From the NCBI GenBank assembly GCA_017860085.1, contig JAFNAJ010000001.1:1-37501 (forward strand): 37,501 nt of DNA. The letters are read 5' to 3'. This DNA comes from Acidobacteriota bacterium. Lineage in GTDB: Bacteria; Acidobacteriota; Vicinamibacteria; Vicinamibacterales; JAFNAJ01. Shown in pieces: positions 17,364 to 26,124 of this stretch; position 1 is the first letter of the stretch, and every line of letters begins with the position of its first letter. The position numbers were made by a program, and so were the translations under genes. The notes beneath the pieces were generated by a model that had not been told where the DNA came from, did no database searches, and worked only from the letters and a program-made list of their open reading frames with translations.

Positions 17364-18119
17364 TCAGCTGATCGTCTTGCCGCGGACCGTGGTGTGGGTC
17401 ACCACCCACACCATGTTCACGGCCACCGGTGCGCCGGCGAACGAAGCAGGGCTGAAGCGCGCCTCCGACACGGCGCGCACGAGACGCGACACGGTCTCGT
17501 GGTCGCCCGCCGAGGCCCTCAGCACAGACGGTCGTACCACCAGCCCCTCTCTCGTGACGACGGCGGCCAATGCAAAGACCACGTCGTCGTCGGTCGAAGA
17601 CGACTCCTCGACCAGGGCCGATACCGCCGGCTCGCGCACCACGCGGGGCGGGACCATGCGCTCGTCGATGCTCACCGGGTAGAGGTTCGAACCCGGCGCT
17701 GCCAGCGCGGCCAGGATGCCGGCCAAGGAGTCTGCCCGCACCTGCGGCGCCAAGTAGCCGACGCCGACGAGCAGCGCAGCGCACAGGCCCGTTGCGGCGG
17801 TCGCGGCCAGCGCAGCCCACACCAGGTGCATGTCCTCGAACGCCCGACTCATTCGCACTCTGACCGACTGCTCGCGTTCGGCTTCTGCCCGGGCCACGGT
17901 GGCCTGGCCGGCGCGTGCGATCTCGTCGAGCGGCAGTGGCAGGCCCGTCGCGGCCCGCCTGATCACCTGCCCCAGTCGCTGCAGCCGTTCCACCTCCCGA
18001 GCGCACCCCTTGCAGCGCTCGAGGTGCGTCTCAACGGCACACATCTCCTGGACCGTGAGTTCGCGGTCGCAGAACCCGGACAGGTGGCGTCTGAGGCGGG
18101 CGCAGGTCAGGCGCGTCAT
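17364..18119 (-). CDS. Zinc-finger (ZAS/HC2) transmembrane anti-sigma factor with TonB_C-like C-terminus
   Basis: HxxxCxxC as HLERCKGC; TM segment VWAALAATAATGLCAALLVGVGYL; overlaps the sigma factor stop by ATGA; C-terminal EARFSPASFAGAPVAVNMVWVVTHTTVRG. Confidence 0.8.
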   Translation of the reverse strand: MTRLTCARLRRHLSGFCDRELTVQEMCAVETHLERCKGCAREVERLQRLGQVIRRAATGLPLPLDEIARAGQATVARAEAEREQSVRVRMSRAFEDMHLVWAALAATAATGLCAALLVGVGYLAPQVRADSLAGILAALAAPGSNLYPVSIDERMVPPRVVREPAVSALVEESSSTDDDVVFALAAVVTREGLVVRPSVLRASAGDHETVSRLVRAVSEARFSPASFAGAPVAVNMVWVVTHTTVRGKTIS

Positions 18120-18721
18120 AGGTCCACCAGTTGGGCGCGCAAGGCTTCCCGCGCGCGAGCCAGGCGAGACTTCACCGTTCCCCCCGCCACGCCCAGTGAA
18201 AACGCGATCTCCTCATAGCTCAGACCATCGATCTCGCGAAGCACGATCGCCGTGCGCTGCTCGAACGGCAGCTGCTCGAGCGCCCGCCAGACGCGGTCGG
18301 CAGTCTCCTTCTGGTCGAGAAGCCTGTCTGGGGCCGGACCGGCGTCTCGAAACGCCCGTTCACCGCGTGCGCGAACGTGCTCGTCGAGCGACACCTGGTC
18401 GCCCTGCCGGCGACGACGCCACCAGCGCTGCCGGTTCCACGCCTGGTTGACGACGATCCGATAAATCCAGGTCCGGAGACTCGACTGGCCCTTGAAGGTG
18501 CCGAGTGTCCGGAAGACGCGCAGGAAGACCTCCTGCGATACGTCGAGCGCCTCGTTGTGATCGCCCAGCAGGTGAAGCGCCAGTTGATACACCATGCGCT
18601 GGTGCTGCTCGACGAGATCGCTGCACGCCACCTCGTCGCCGGCTGAACAGCGGGCGATGAGTGCGGCCTCGCCGGTCTCGACCCCGGTCCAGGCAAGTGC
18701 GGCTGCGGGTTTGGCGGACAT
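18116..18721 (-). CDS. ECF-family RNA polymerase sigma factor
   Basis: VEQHQRMVYQLALHLLGDHNEALDVSQEVFLRVFRTLGTFKGQSSLRTWIYRIVVNQAWNRQR and LPFEQRTAIVLREIDGLSYEEIAFSLGVAGGTVKSRLARAREALR. GTG 18733 is an alternative start. Confidence 0.93.
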   Translation of the reverse strand: MSAKPAAALAWTGVETGEAALIARCSAGDEVACSDLVEQHQRMVYQLALHLLGDHNEALDVSQEVFLRVFRTLGTFKGQSSLRTWIYRIVVNQAWNRQRWWRRRRQGDQVSLDEHVRARGERAFRDAGPAPDRLLDQKETADRVWRALEQLPFEQRTAIVLREIDGLSYEEIAFSLGVAGGTVKSRLARAREALRAQLVDL

Positions 18722-18807
18722 CCTTTCGGCCACCAGGCGCTCTCCGGCTAGAATACCGACGATAGATTAGAACCCGCAAGAGGCCCGGTTGTTCCGGGTC
18801 ACCAGCC

Positions 18808-20229
18808 ATGCGCCGCCTGCTGCTCGTCCTGCCCGTCGCCGCCGTGGCCGCCCTGCTCGCGTTCGCCTACGCCTCGTTCACCGCCGAGCGCCGGTACTAC
18901 GACCTGGTCCGCCAGGGAGAGGACGCGCTCGCGCGCTCGAAGTCCTCGGAGGCCGTCGAGGCCTTCAGCGGGGCGATCGCGATCCGCTCCGACCGCATGC
19001 TGGCGTGGTTCAAGCGGGGCGAGACCTACCGGGCGCGAGGTGAACTGGATGCGGCGCTGCGCGACCTGCGACAGGCGGTCGAAATCGACCCCTCGGTCCT
19101 CCCCGCGCTCGAGATGCTGGGCGACGTGCAGTACGACATGGGGAGGTACGACCGGGCGGCCGAGCGGTACGAGGCCTTTCTGGGAGTCGACGACCGGTCG
19201 GACACCGTGCTCTACAAGCTGGCGCTTGCCAGGTTCGCCGAAGGCCAGCTCGAGGCCGCCACGAAGGCCCTGCAGCGCGCGGTCGTCTTGCGCCCGCGGT
19301 TTGCCGAGGCGTACTGCTTCCTGGGTATCTGCCTGCGGGCCGCAGACAATCGCGCGGACGCGCTGGCGGCCCTGAACCGGGCCGCCGAGCTCGCCCCGGC
19401 TCTGCTGGCTGCCCGGGAGGAGCTGGCGTCGCTCGAGGCCGAGCTGGGACGACCCCAGGCGGAGCAACGCCACCTCGAAGCCCTCGTCGCCCTGGACCCC
19501 GACCGTCCCGACCGGTACACCGCGCTGGCGCTGGCGTACGCGCGCGCCGGGCGCACCGACGTCGCCGTCACGACGCTGGCCCGTGCGACCGAGCGCATGC
19601 CGGACCGACCGGAACTGCTCACCGCGCTGGCCAGGGTCTGGCTGATGGTGGGCGAGCGGGGCCCCGACCGGGTCGCCCTCGACAAAGCCATCGAGGCCTC
19701 GGCGCGCGTCGTCGACCAGAGTCCCACCAGTGAGACCATGGCGCTGCTGGGCCGGTCGCTGCTGTTGGCTGGCAAGACGGGCCAGGCCCTGCCCTGGCTG
19801 CAGCGCGCCGCCACTCGGCACCCGGTCGACCCGCTGGCATTGCCGAGCCTGGCCGATGCGGCCGAGCGGTTGGGGCGAGTTGCCGAGGCGCGTGACGCCC
19901 TCGTCAAACACGCCACGCTCGATGGCGACCGCGCCCCGGGTGCCCTGACCGCTCAGCGAGCGGTGCGCATCGCCCGACTGTGCGACCGGCTCGACGACGC
20001 GACTGGCGCAGCGCATTGGCTCGAGCGTGCGATCGCGGCATCGCCCGGCGAGCCAGAGTACCCCGCCCAGCTGGCCCGCGTTCAGTGGGGCGCCGGCTTG
20101 ACCGAGGAGGCGCTTGTCACGATCGGGCGCGCTCGGCAGCGTTTTCCAGCCGACCAGACGCTGCTCGACCTCGAGCGCCGGTTCCAAGCCTCCCCGCGCC
20201 CCAGACGTCGCGCAGCTCGCGCAACTTAG
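18808..20229 (+). CDS. TPR-repeat protein with N-terminal membrane anchor
   Basis: MRRLLLVLPVAAVAALLAFAYASFTAE then multiple TPR-like units (AWFKRGETYRARGELDAALRDLRQAVEIDP; ALEMLGDVQYDMGRYDRAAERYEAFL). Confidence 0.85.
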   Translation: MRRLLLVLPVAAVAALLAFAYASFTAERRYYDLVRQGEDALARSKSSEAVEAFSGAIAIRSDRMLAWFKRGETYRARGELDAALRDLRQAVEIDPSVLPALEMLGDVQYDMGRYDRAAERYEAFLGVDDRSDTVLYKLALARFAEGQLEAATKALQRAVVLRPRFAEAYCFLGICLRAADNRADALAALNRAAELAPALLAAREELASLEAELGRPQAEQRHLEALVALDPDRPDRYTALALAYARAGRTDVAVTTLARATERMPDRPELLTALARVWLMVGERGPDRVALDKAIEASARVVDQSPTSETMALLGRSLLLAGKTGQALPWLQRAATRHPVDPLALPSLADAAERLGRVAEARDALVKHATLDGDRAPGALTAQRAVRIARLCDRLDDATGAAHWLERAIAASPGEPEYPAQLARVQWGAGLTEEALVTIGRARQRFPADQTLLDLERRFQASPRPRRRAARAT

Positions 20230-20239
20230 GCACAGGCTT

Positions 20240-23200
20240 TCAGCCTTCGGCCGTCGGCTCCTTGCTGTCGGCGCTCAGCCCTCGCTCGGGCAGGCCCAGG
20301 CGCGAGATCAGCTTCGAGAGCCCCTGCCGGCTGATGCCCAGTTCCCTGGCGGTGGACCCGCGGTGTCCCTGGTTGCGCAGCAGCGCATCGCGCACGAAGC
20401 CTGCCTCAAATGATCGTCGCGCGGCATCGAGACGGGCCGGCCCGCCCGCGCGCGGCGCTCCGAGCGTCCGGAGTGACGCCGGGAGCATGCCGGCGGCGAC
20501 GCGGCCTCGGCGCGGGGCCGAGACCGCGAGCAAGGCCATCACGTTCTGCAGTTCTCGCACGTTGCCCGGCCAGTGGTACCGCTCGAGGGCGCTCAGTGTG
20601 TCAGGGTCGAGCGTCGCCTTGCTGCCCGCCCGTGCCGCAGCGTCCCGCCAGAAATGCGCGGCCAGGAGGGCGATGTCTTCGCGTCGTTCCCGAAGCGGGG
20701 GAAGGGCAAGGCGTACCACGTCGAGCCGATAGCGCAGGTCATCGCGGAACCGCCCCAGCCCGACTTCGCGCGACAGCGAGCGGTTCGTGGCCGCCACGAT
20801 GCGGACGTCGACGCGTCGTGCCACGTTCTCGCCGACGCGGCGCACCTCGCCTTCCTGCAGCACCCGGAGCAACTTGGCCTGCGCACGAGGTGACAGCTCG
20901 GTCACCTCGTCCAGGAAGAGCGTGCCGCCATCGGCCTCCTCGAACACGCCGGCCCGCTCGCTGATTGCGCCCGTGAATGCGCCGCGCGTGTGGCCAAAGA
21001 GCTCCGCCTCGAGCAGATCGTCGGTGATGGCTGCGCAGTTGATCGCGCAGAACCGCCGGTGCCGCCTCGAGCCGGCTCGATGGAGTGCCCGAGCCACCAG
21101 TTCCTTCCCGCTCCCGCTTTCCCCCTCGATGAGCACTGGAAACGGCACCTGCGCCGCCTGCCGCACGCGCTGTCGCAGGTCTTCGATCACCCCGCTTCCA
21201 CCGACGATGTCGAGGTCGTCTGCCTGGGCGGCCGACGGCAGGGCACGTCGGTCGAGCACGCTGCGCACCGCTGGCGCCGCCGCTGCTGCAGCGGTGGTCA
21301 GCACCGCGAGCACGCGGCTGGGATCTGGCCGGTCGTCGAGGCACCAGCGTGCGCAGAGCGCCGCAATGGGAAGACCTCCATAGCGAACGGCCGTGGCCGT
21401 CTCCACGCCAGCGTCCACCTCGAATGGCGGGATCGACGACCCCGTGCTGACGGCGCGCTCTGCCAGCGAGAAGGCCACGCGGTTTGTCGCGCTGGCGCGG
21501 GCCAGGGGCGTTCCATCCTCCGCATCGAAGCCCACCGCAACGGCACCCAGGCGCGACCGCAGCAGCGCGCAGATTCTCCCAAGCGCGTCCCGCTCGTCAT
21601 CCGCGGCCTGGCAGATCTGCAGGACGTCGACCACCTCGTCCACCACCTCGAACCTCCTCCCTGCCCGCCACGCGACCGACGACGGCGCGCCCATGTCGTG
21701 GGTCAGCCGCGCCCGTCCGATTTGCCGGCGCGGCGCCGCGCCAGCTTCGGCCAGCGCTTGGTCGACCTGGACGCGGACCAGCGGCGGCAGTCGCGTGCGG
21801 TGTCGCATCAACCATCGGGCTGCCGCCCGTGCCTCGCGGGCCGGGCCACGCTGCAGCCGTGCGCCCACGAGTGCAGCCCTGATCGTCGCCGCGGCCACCA
21901 GGCTGTGCGCGCGGTCGGCGGCATCCGTTCCCTCTCGGGCTGCGCGGACCATGCCTTCGACGTCGGCCAGTGCCGCGTGCACGCGCAACCTGGCAGTCAA
22001 GAGCCAGGCTCTGGCAAGTGGATCGCCCCAGGGACGCGCGTGCCAGGCGTCGCGCACAGCCTCGTGCGCGCTGCGAATATCGCCACGGGTCAGTGCCACA
22101 CGCACCCGCAGAGCCCACCACTGCGCCGCGACGAGATCGTCCGTGCCGGGTGCCATGTCGACGAGGTCGAGCACCTCAACCGCACGGTGGATCTCACCCT
22201 GCCACGCACAGCATCGCGCCAGCATCACCCCGCAACCCGGGTGCCCGCGCCCATGCGCTGCCACAGAGGCGGCCCATGCACCCTCCAGCACGTCGCGCGC
22301 CGCCGCAAACTGCCCAAGGTCGGTGCGGAGGCACCCAGTTGCTGCCGCCACCTCGAAGGCGATGTCTGGCGTCCGTGCGGACGACAGGGCGAGGGTGACG
22401 TGCGCCACGGCCGACAACGCGTCGCGCGACCGCCCCTGTTGCCGCAGCCGACCGGCGAGCGCCAACGCCGCGTCGATGCTCGCCTCGGCAGCGTCACGAT
22501 CGTGAGCCAGGTACGCACGTCGTCTGAGCGCACGCTCGCAGGCGGCGAAGCGCCGGCGCGCAAGCAGTTGGGCGACCGGCGTCCGGCAGTCGCCAGCAGC
22601 CCACGCGACGGGGCTCACGGCAGGCGCGTCCCGAAGACTCGGAGACTCTGCGAGCGGCGCTGCGCCGGCACCGGCGGCCGACACGCGCACGATCGCCGCG
22701 GCGCGTGCGGGCGAACAGGCAACGAGCACGGCGCCACCCGCCAGCCCGCCCGTTCCCTCGTCTGCGGGACCGCCATCAGTGGCCAGCACCACGACTGATC
22801 GTCCTCGCCACTCGCGCAAGACGGTCCAGTGCGATGCGACGACATTCGCGTTGAGCACCGCGAGTCCTCGTTCGCGCGCCTCGAGCGCCACGCGCTCCAC
22901 GAATCCAATCGCGGCATCGGCTGGTACACTCAGGTGCACGGCACGAGCCCGCGCCGGTTCGACGGCGTCGAGCACTTCGGTCAGCCGGCGAAGCGCGTCG
23001 GCACCCGCCGCCGTACCGCACCAGGCGTCTCCACGCTCACCGACTTGCCTCGCGCGTCGCACGGTAAACGGCCGTCCATCAGGGTGTCTGCCCTCGGTGA
23101 CCACGACCGCCGCCTCGCCGCGCAGCCAACCGTCGTCTCGCTCGCGTGACAGGCTGACCGGGGTCGACTCGCCGATGGGTCCGTGGCTCCACGAGACGTC

Positions 23201-23305
23201 GACCGGCAGACCGGTGGCCAGGTCGCGCCAACGTCCGCCGACCTGGCGCGCGAATCGATCGTCCAGGTGTTCGAGCGCACCACGACGCAGGGCCGTCCGG
23301 GCCAT
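20240..23305 (-). CDS. Large sigma54-interacting transcriptional activator: TPR-like array, GAF-like region, AAA+, Fis-type HTH
   Basis: AAA+ Walker A GESGSGKE, GAFTGA loop (GHTRGAFTGAISERAGVFEEADGGTLFLDEV), ATNRSL, WPGNVRELQN; C-terminal HTH STARELGISRQGLSKLISRLGL; about 660 aa N-terminal to the AAA+ domain. Confidence 0.92.
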   Translation of the reverse strand: MARTALRRGALEHLDDRFARQVGGRWRDLATGLPVDVSWSHGPIGESTPVSLSRERDDGWLRGEAAVVVTEGRHPDGRPFTVRRARQVGERGDAWCGTAAGADALRRLTEVLDAVEPARARAVHLSVPADAAIGFVERVALEARERGLAVLNANVVASHWTVLREWRGRSVVVLATDGGPADEGTGGLAGGAVLVACSPARAAAIVRVSAAGAGAAPLAESPSLRDAPAVSPVAWAAGDCRTPVAQLLARRRFAACERALRRRAYLAHDRDAAEASIDAALALAGRLRQQGRSRDALSAVAHVTLALSSARTPDIAFEVAAATGCLRTDLGQFAAARDVLEGAWAASVAAHGRGHPGCGVMLARCCAWQGEIHRAVEVLDLVDMAPGTDDLVAAQWWALRVRVALTRGDIRSAHEAVRDAWHARPWGDPLARAWLLTARLRVHAALADVEGMVRAAREGTDAADRAHSLVAAATIRAALVGARLQRGPAREARAAARWLMRHRTRLPPLVRVQVDQALAEAGAAPRRQIGRARLTHDMGAPSSVAWRAGRRFEVVDEVVDVLQICQAADDERDALGRICALLRSRLGAVAVGFDAEDGTPLARASATNRVAFSLAERAVSTGSSIPPFEVDAGVETATAVRYGGLPIAALCARWCLDDRPDPSRVLAVLTTAAAAAAPAVRSVLDRRALPSAAQADDLDIVGGSGVIEDLRQRVRQAAQVPFPVLIEGESGSGKELVARALHRAGSRRHRRFCAINCAAITDDLLEAELFGHTRGAFTGAISERAGVFEEADGGTLFLDEVTELSPRAQAKLLRVLQEGEVRRVGENVARRVDVRIVAATNRSLSREVGLGRFRDDLRYRLDVVRLALPPLRERREDIALLAAHFWRDAAARAGSKATLDPDTLSALERYHWPGNVRELQNVMALLAVSAPRRGRVAAGMLPASLRTLGAPRAGGPARLDAARRSFEAGFVRDALLRNQGHRGSTARELGISRQGLSKLISRLGLPERGLSADSKEPTAEG

Positions 23306-23421
23306 GCGTCACGTCGAGCAAGAAACGCGCCCGCCCGATCGCAGCAGGATCACGCGCGGAGACGGCGCCGACAGGCCCGCGTCACCGCGAGCCGCAGCCC
23401 AGGGGAACGCAGAAACTTCGT

Positions 23422-23427
23422 GTACAA
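23422..23427 (+). promoter_or_regulatory. Putative -10 element (TACAAT) of aroC
   Basis: TACAAT ends 10 nt before the aroC ATG at 23438; no convincing -35. Confidence 0.45.
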
Positions 23428-23437
23428 TCCGGCCTCG

Positions 23438-24667
23438 ATGCTGCGTTTTCTGACTGCCGGCGAGTCGCATGGACAGGCGCTGGTGGTCATCGTCGAGGGT
23501 CTTCCTGCAGGGCTGACGATCGACATCACGCTCGTCAATCGCGAGCTTCGACGCCGACAGCTCGGCTACGGCCGCGGACAACGAATGGCCATCGAAGCCG
23601 ACGAGGCCACGGTCCTCTCGGGGATTCGCGCCGGTCAGACCATCGGCAGCCCCATCAGCCTGCTGATCGGGAATCGCGACTGGAAGAACTGGCAGAAGAC
23701 GATGCACGTCGAGCCGGAGGCGCCGAGCGACGCCACGGGTGCCCTGCGGCCACCGGTCACGCGGCCCCGCCCCGGTCATGCCGATCTCGCGGGCGGGCTC
23801 AAGTTCGACCGAACCGATCTGCGCGACGTGCTCGAGCGAGCCAGCGCGCGTGAAACCGCTGCGCGGGTCGCCGCGGGTGCGCTCGCCCGCCAGTTGCTCG
23901 GCGCCGTCGGCATCGAGGTGGTCAGTCACGTGGTCGCTGTGGGCGAGGTCGGTTCGGATCAGGCGTGCACGGTTGCGTTCGAGGACGCGAGGCGGATCGC
24001 AGACGACCGGCCGCTCCGTGCCGCGGACCCCGCGCTCGAACAGCGTATGGTCGAGGCGATCGACCGCGCGAGGGCCGCTGGCGACACGCTGGGCGGGGCG
24101 TTCGAGGTGATCGCCCACGGCGTTCCCCCCGGGCTCGGAAGCTACACGCAGTGGGATCGGAGGCTCGACGGCCTGCTCGCGCAGGCGCTGATGTCGATCC
24201 CGGCCATCAAGGCGGTCGCCATCGGGCTCGGCACCGCCGTGGCGGCTCGCCCGGGCTCGCAGGTTCACGACGAGTTCGTCCTGCGGCCGGAGGGCGACGG
24301 TCGCCCCCGAGTGGCGCGGATGACCAACCGCGCGGGGGGTCTCGAGGGCGGCGTCACGAACGGCGAAGACGTCCGGGTGACGGCCTACATGAAACCGATC
24401 TCGACGCTGATGCAGCCCCTCAGGTCCATCGATCTCGCGACCCTCGAGTGTGCCCCTGCCACTGTCGAACGCAGCGACGTGTGCGCCGTGCCGGCCGCGG
24501 CAGTGGTCGGTGAGGCCATGACCTGCCTGGTGCTCGCACGCGCACTCGGCGAGCGCTTTGCGGGCGACACCCTGGACGCCCTCGAGGCCAGCATGGCCGC
24601 AGCCCGTCGCCGTGTCGACGAACGCCTCGGCCGGGCGCCAGACGATGCCGGCGCCGACGAGTCATGA
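23438..24667 (+). CDS. aroC: Chorismate synthase
   Basis: MLRFLTAGESHGQALVVIVEGLPAGL, GYGRGQRMAIE, PPVTRPRPGHADLAGGLKF, ERASARETAARVAAGA. Confidence 0.97.
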   Translation: MLRFLTAGESHGQALVVIVEGLPAGLTIDITLVNRELRRRQLGYGRGQRMAIEADEATVLSGIRAGQTIGSPISLLIGNRDWKNWQKTMHVEPEAPSDATGALRPPVTRPRPGHADLAGGLKFDRTDLRDVLERASARETAARVAAGALARQLLGAVGIEVVSHVVAVGEVGSDQACTVAFEDARRIADDRPLRAADPALEQRMVEAIDRARAAGDTLGGAFEVIAHGVPPGLGSYTQWDRRLDGLLAQALMSIPAIKAVAIGLGTAVAARPGSQVHDEFVLRPEGDGRPRVARMTNRAGGLEGGVTNGEDVRVTAYMKPISTLMQPLRSIDLATLECAPATVERSDVCAVPAAAVVGEAMTCLVLARALGERFAGDTLDALEASMAAARRRVDERLGRAPDDAGADES

Positions 24668-25173
24668 TCCGCCCAATCCTGCGGTTCGGCGACCACGACT
24701 TGCAGACACCGGCGCGGCCCGTCGCAGCCATCACCGGCGAAATCCAGCACTTGATCGACGACATGATCGAGACCATGTACGCCGCCCCAGGGGTAGGCCT
24801 GGCGGCGCCGCAGGTCGGCGTGCCGCTGCGACTCTTCGTGGTCGACACGTCGGTCGGCAGCAACCCGCGCGACTTGCTGGTGCTCGTCAACCCCGAGTTC
24901 GTCGAGCGGGAAGGGATGCAGATCGAGGACGAAGGGTGCCTCAGCGTGCCCGGATTCTCGGCCAACGTGGCACGTCCGGCGCGGGTGGTGATTCGCGGGC
25001 TCGACCGCACCGGCGACGTGGTTTCCTGCGAGGGAGCCGGCCTGCTGGCCCGGGCCTTTCAGCACGAGATGGACCACCTCGATGGTCGTCTCTTCCTCGA
25101 TCGCCTGCGAGGCCTGAAGCGGCACCTCATCGTTCGAAAAATCCAGAAACTCAAGCGCACGGGGAAGTGGTAG
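24664..25173 (+). CDS. def: Peptide deformylase
   Basis: GVGLAAPQVG, EGCLSVPG, QHEMDHLDGRLF motifs; ATGA overlap with aroC. Confidence 0.97.
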   Translation: MIRPILRFGDHDLQTPARPVAAITGEIQHLIDDMIETMYAAPGVGLAAPQVGVPLRLFVVDTSVGSNPRDLLVLVNPEFVEREGMQIEDEGCLSVPGFSANVARPARVVIRGLDRTGDVVSCEGAGLLARAFQHEMDHLDGRLFLDRLRGLKRHLIVRKIQKLKRTGKW

Positions 25174-26124
25174 ATGCTTCGCCTGCTCTTTCTCGGTACC
25201 CCCGACTTCGCCGTCCCGTCGCTGGCGCGCCTGCTGCAGTCGGAGCACCGGGTCGTCGGCGTCGTGTCGCAACCTGATCGCCCGCGCGGCCGGGGCCAAC
25301 ACGTCCAGCCCCCCCCCGTGAAGGTGCTTGCGCAGGCCCACGACCTGCCGGTCTGGCAGCCCGTGCGGTTGAAGGACCCCGACCTCATCGACGCACTGAG
25401 AGCGGTGAAACCCGACGCCGCCGTGGTGGCAGCCTACGGCCGGATCATCCCGGACGTCCTGCTCGACCTGCCGCGTCTCGGGATGATCAACGTGCACGCC
25501 TCGCTGCTGCCTCGGTGGCGCGGGGCTTCGCCCATCCAGCGTGCCGTGATGGCGGGCGACCGCGAGACAGGCATCACCATCATGCGCGTGGTTTCCGAGC
25601 TCGACGCCGGTCCCATGCTGGCGAAAGCCACGCGCCCCATCGGACCCGATGAGACCGCGGCCGACGTCGAACGCGACCTCGCGGAGATCGGCGCGGCGCT
25701 GCTGCCGCCCGTGCTCGGTGCGCTCGAATCAGGCACCGCGCGCGAGGAGCCGCAGGATGCGGCGCTCGTCACGTTCGCGCCGCGGCTCGAGAAGGGCGAC
25801 GGAGCCGTCGACTGGACCCTCACCGCGCCCGAGCTCCACAACCGCGTGCGAGGGCTGCACCCGTGGCCGCTGGCCTTCTCGTGGCTCGGTGCGGCGCGGA
25901 TCACGATTCTGCGCACGCGATCAGAGGCGGCGCGTCACACGGTGACGGAGGGCACCATCGTCGAGGCACGCGGCGACCGGATCGTCGTGGCCGCGGGGGC
26001 TGGGACGTCGCTGGCCTTGCTCGAGGTTCGCCCGGAGGGACGCCGAGCGATGACGGCTCGCGAGTTCCTGTCGGGCCACCGCGTCGAGCCGGGGACGCGT
26101 TTTCTCGTTCACCCTCCCGCATGA
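25174..26124 (+). CDS. fmt: Methionyl-tRNA formyltransferase
   Basis: MLRLLFLGTPDFAVPSLARLLQ, QPDRPRGRG, INVHASLLPRWRGASPIQRAVMAGDRETGITIM. Confidence 0.97.
   Translation: MLRLLFLGTPDFAVPSLARLLQSEHRVVGVVSQPDRPRGRGQHVQPPPVKVLAQAHDLPVWQPVRLKDPDLIDALRAVKPDAAVVAAYGRIIPDVLLDLPRLGMINVHASLLPRWRGASPIQRAVMAGDRETGITIMRVVSELDAGPMLAKATRPIGPDETAADVERDLAEIGAALLPPVLGALESGTAREEPQDAALVTFAPRLEKGDGAVDWTLTAPELHNRVRGLHPWPLAFSWLGAARITILRTRSEAARHTVTEGTIVEARGDRIVVAAGAGTSLALLEVRPEGRRAMTAREFLSGHRVEPGTRFLVHPPA

Noticed and set aside
18799-20187. 462-aa minus-strand ORF opposite the TPR protein
   Set aside because: Antisense of periodic TPR coding sequence; no independent signals.
20229-20270. GGCTTTCAGCCTTCGGCCGTCGGCT considered as a terminator/repeat at the convergent TPR/sigma54-activator junction
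   Set aside because: Largely the C-terminal codons of the activator; the hairpin is weak and lacks a U-tract.
20990-22798. 602-aa plus-strand ORF opposite the sigma54 activator
   Set aside because: Antisense shadow ORF; the minus strand contains the intact AAA+ activator.
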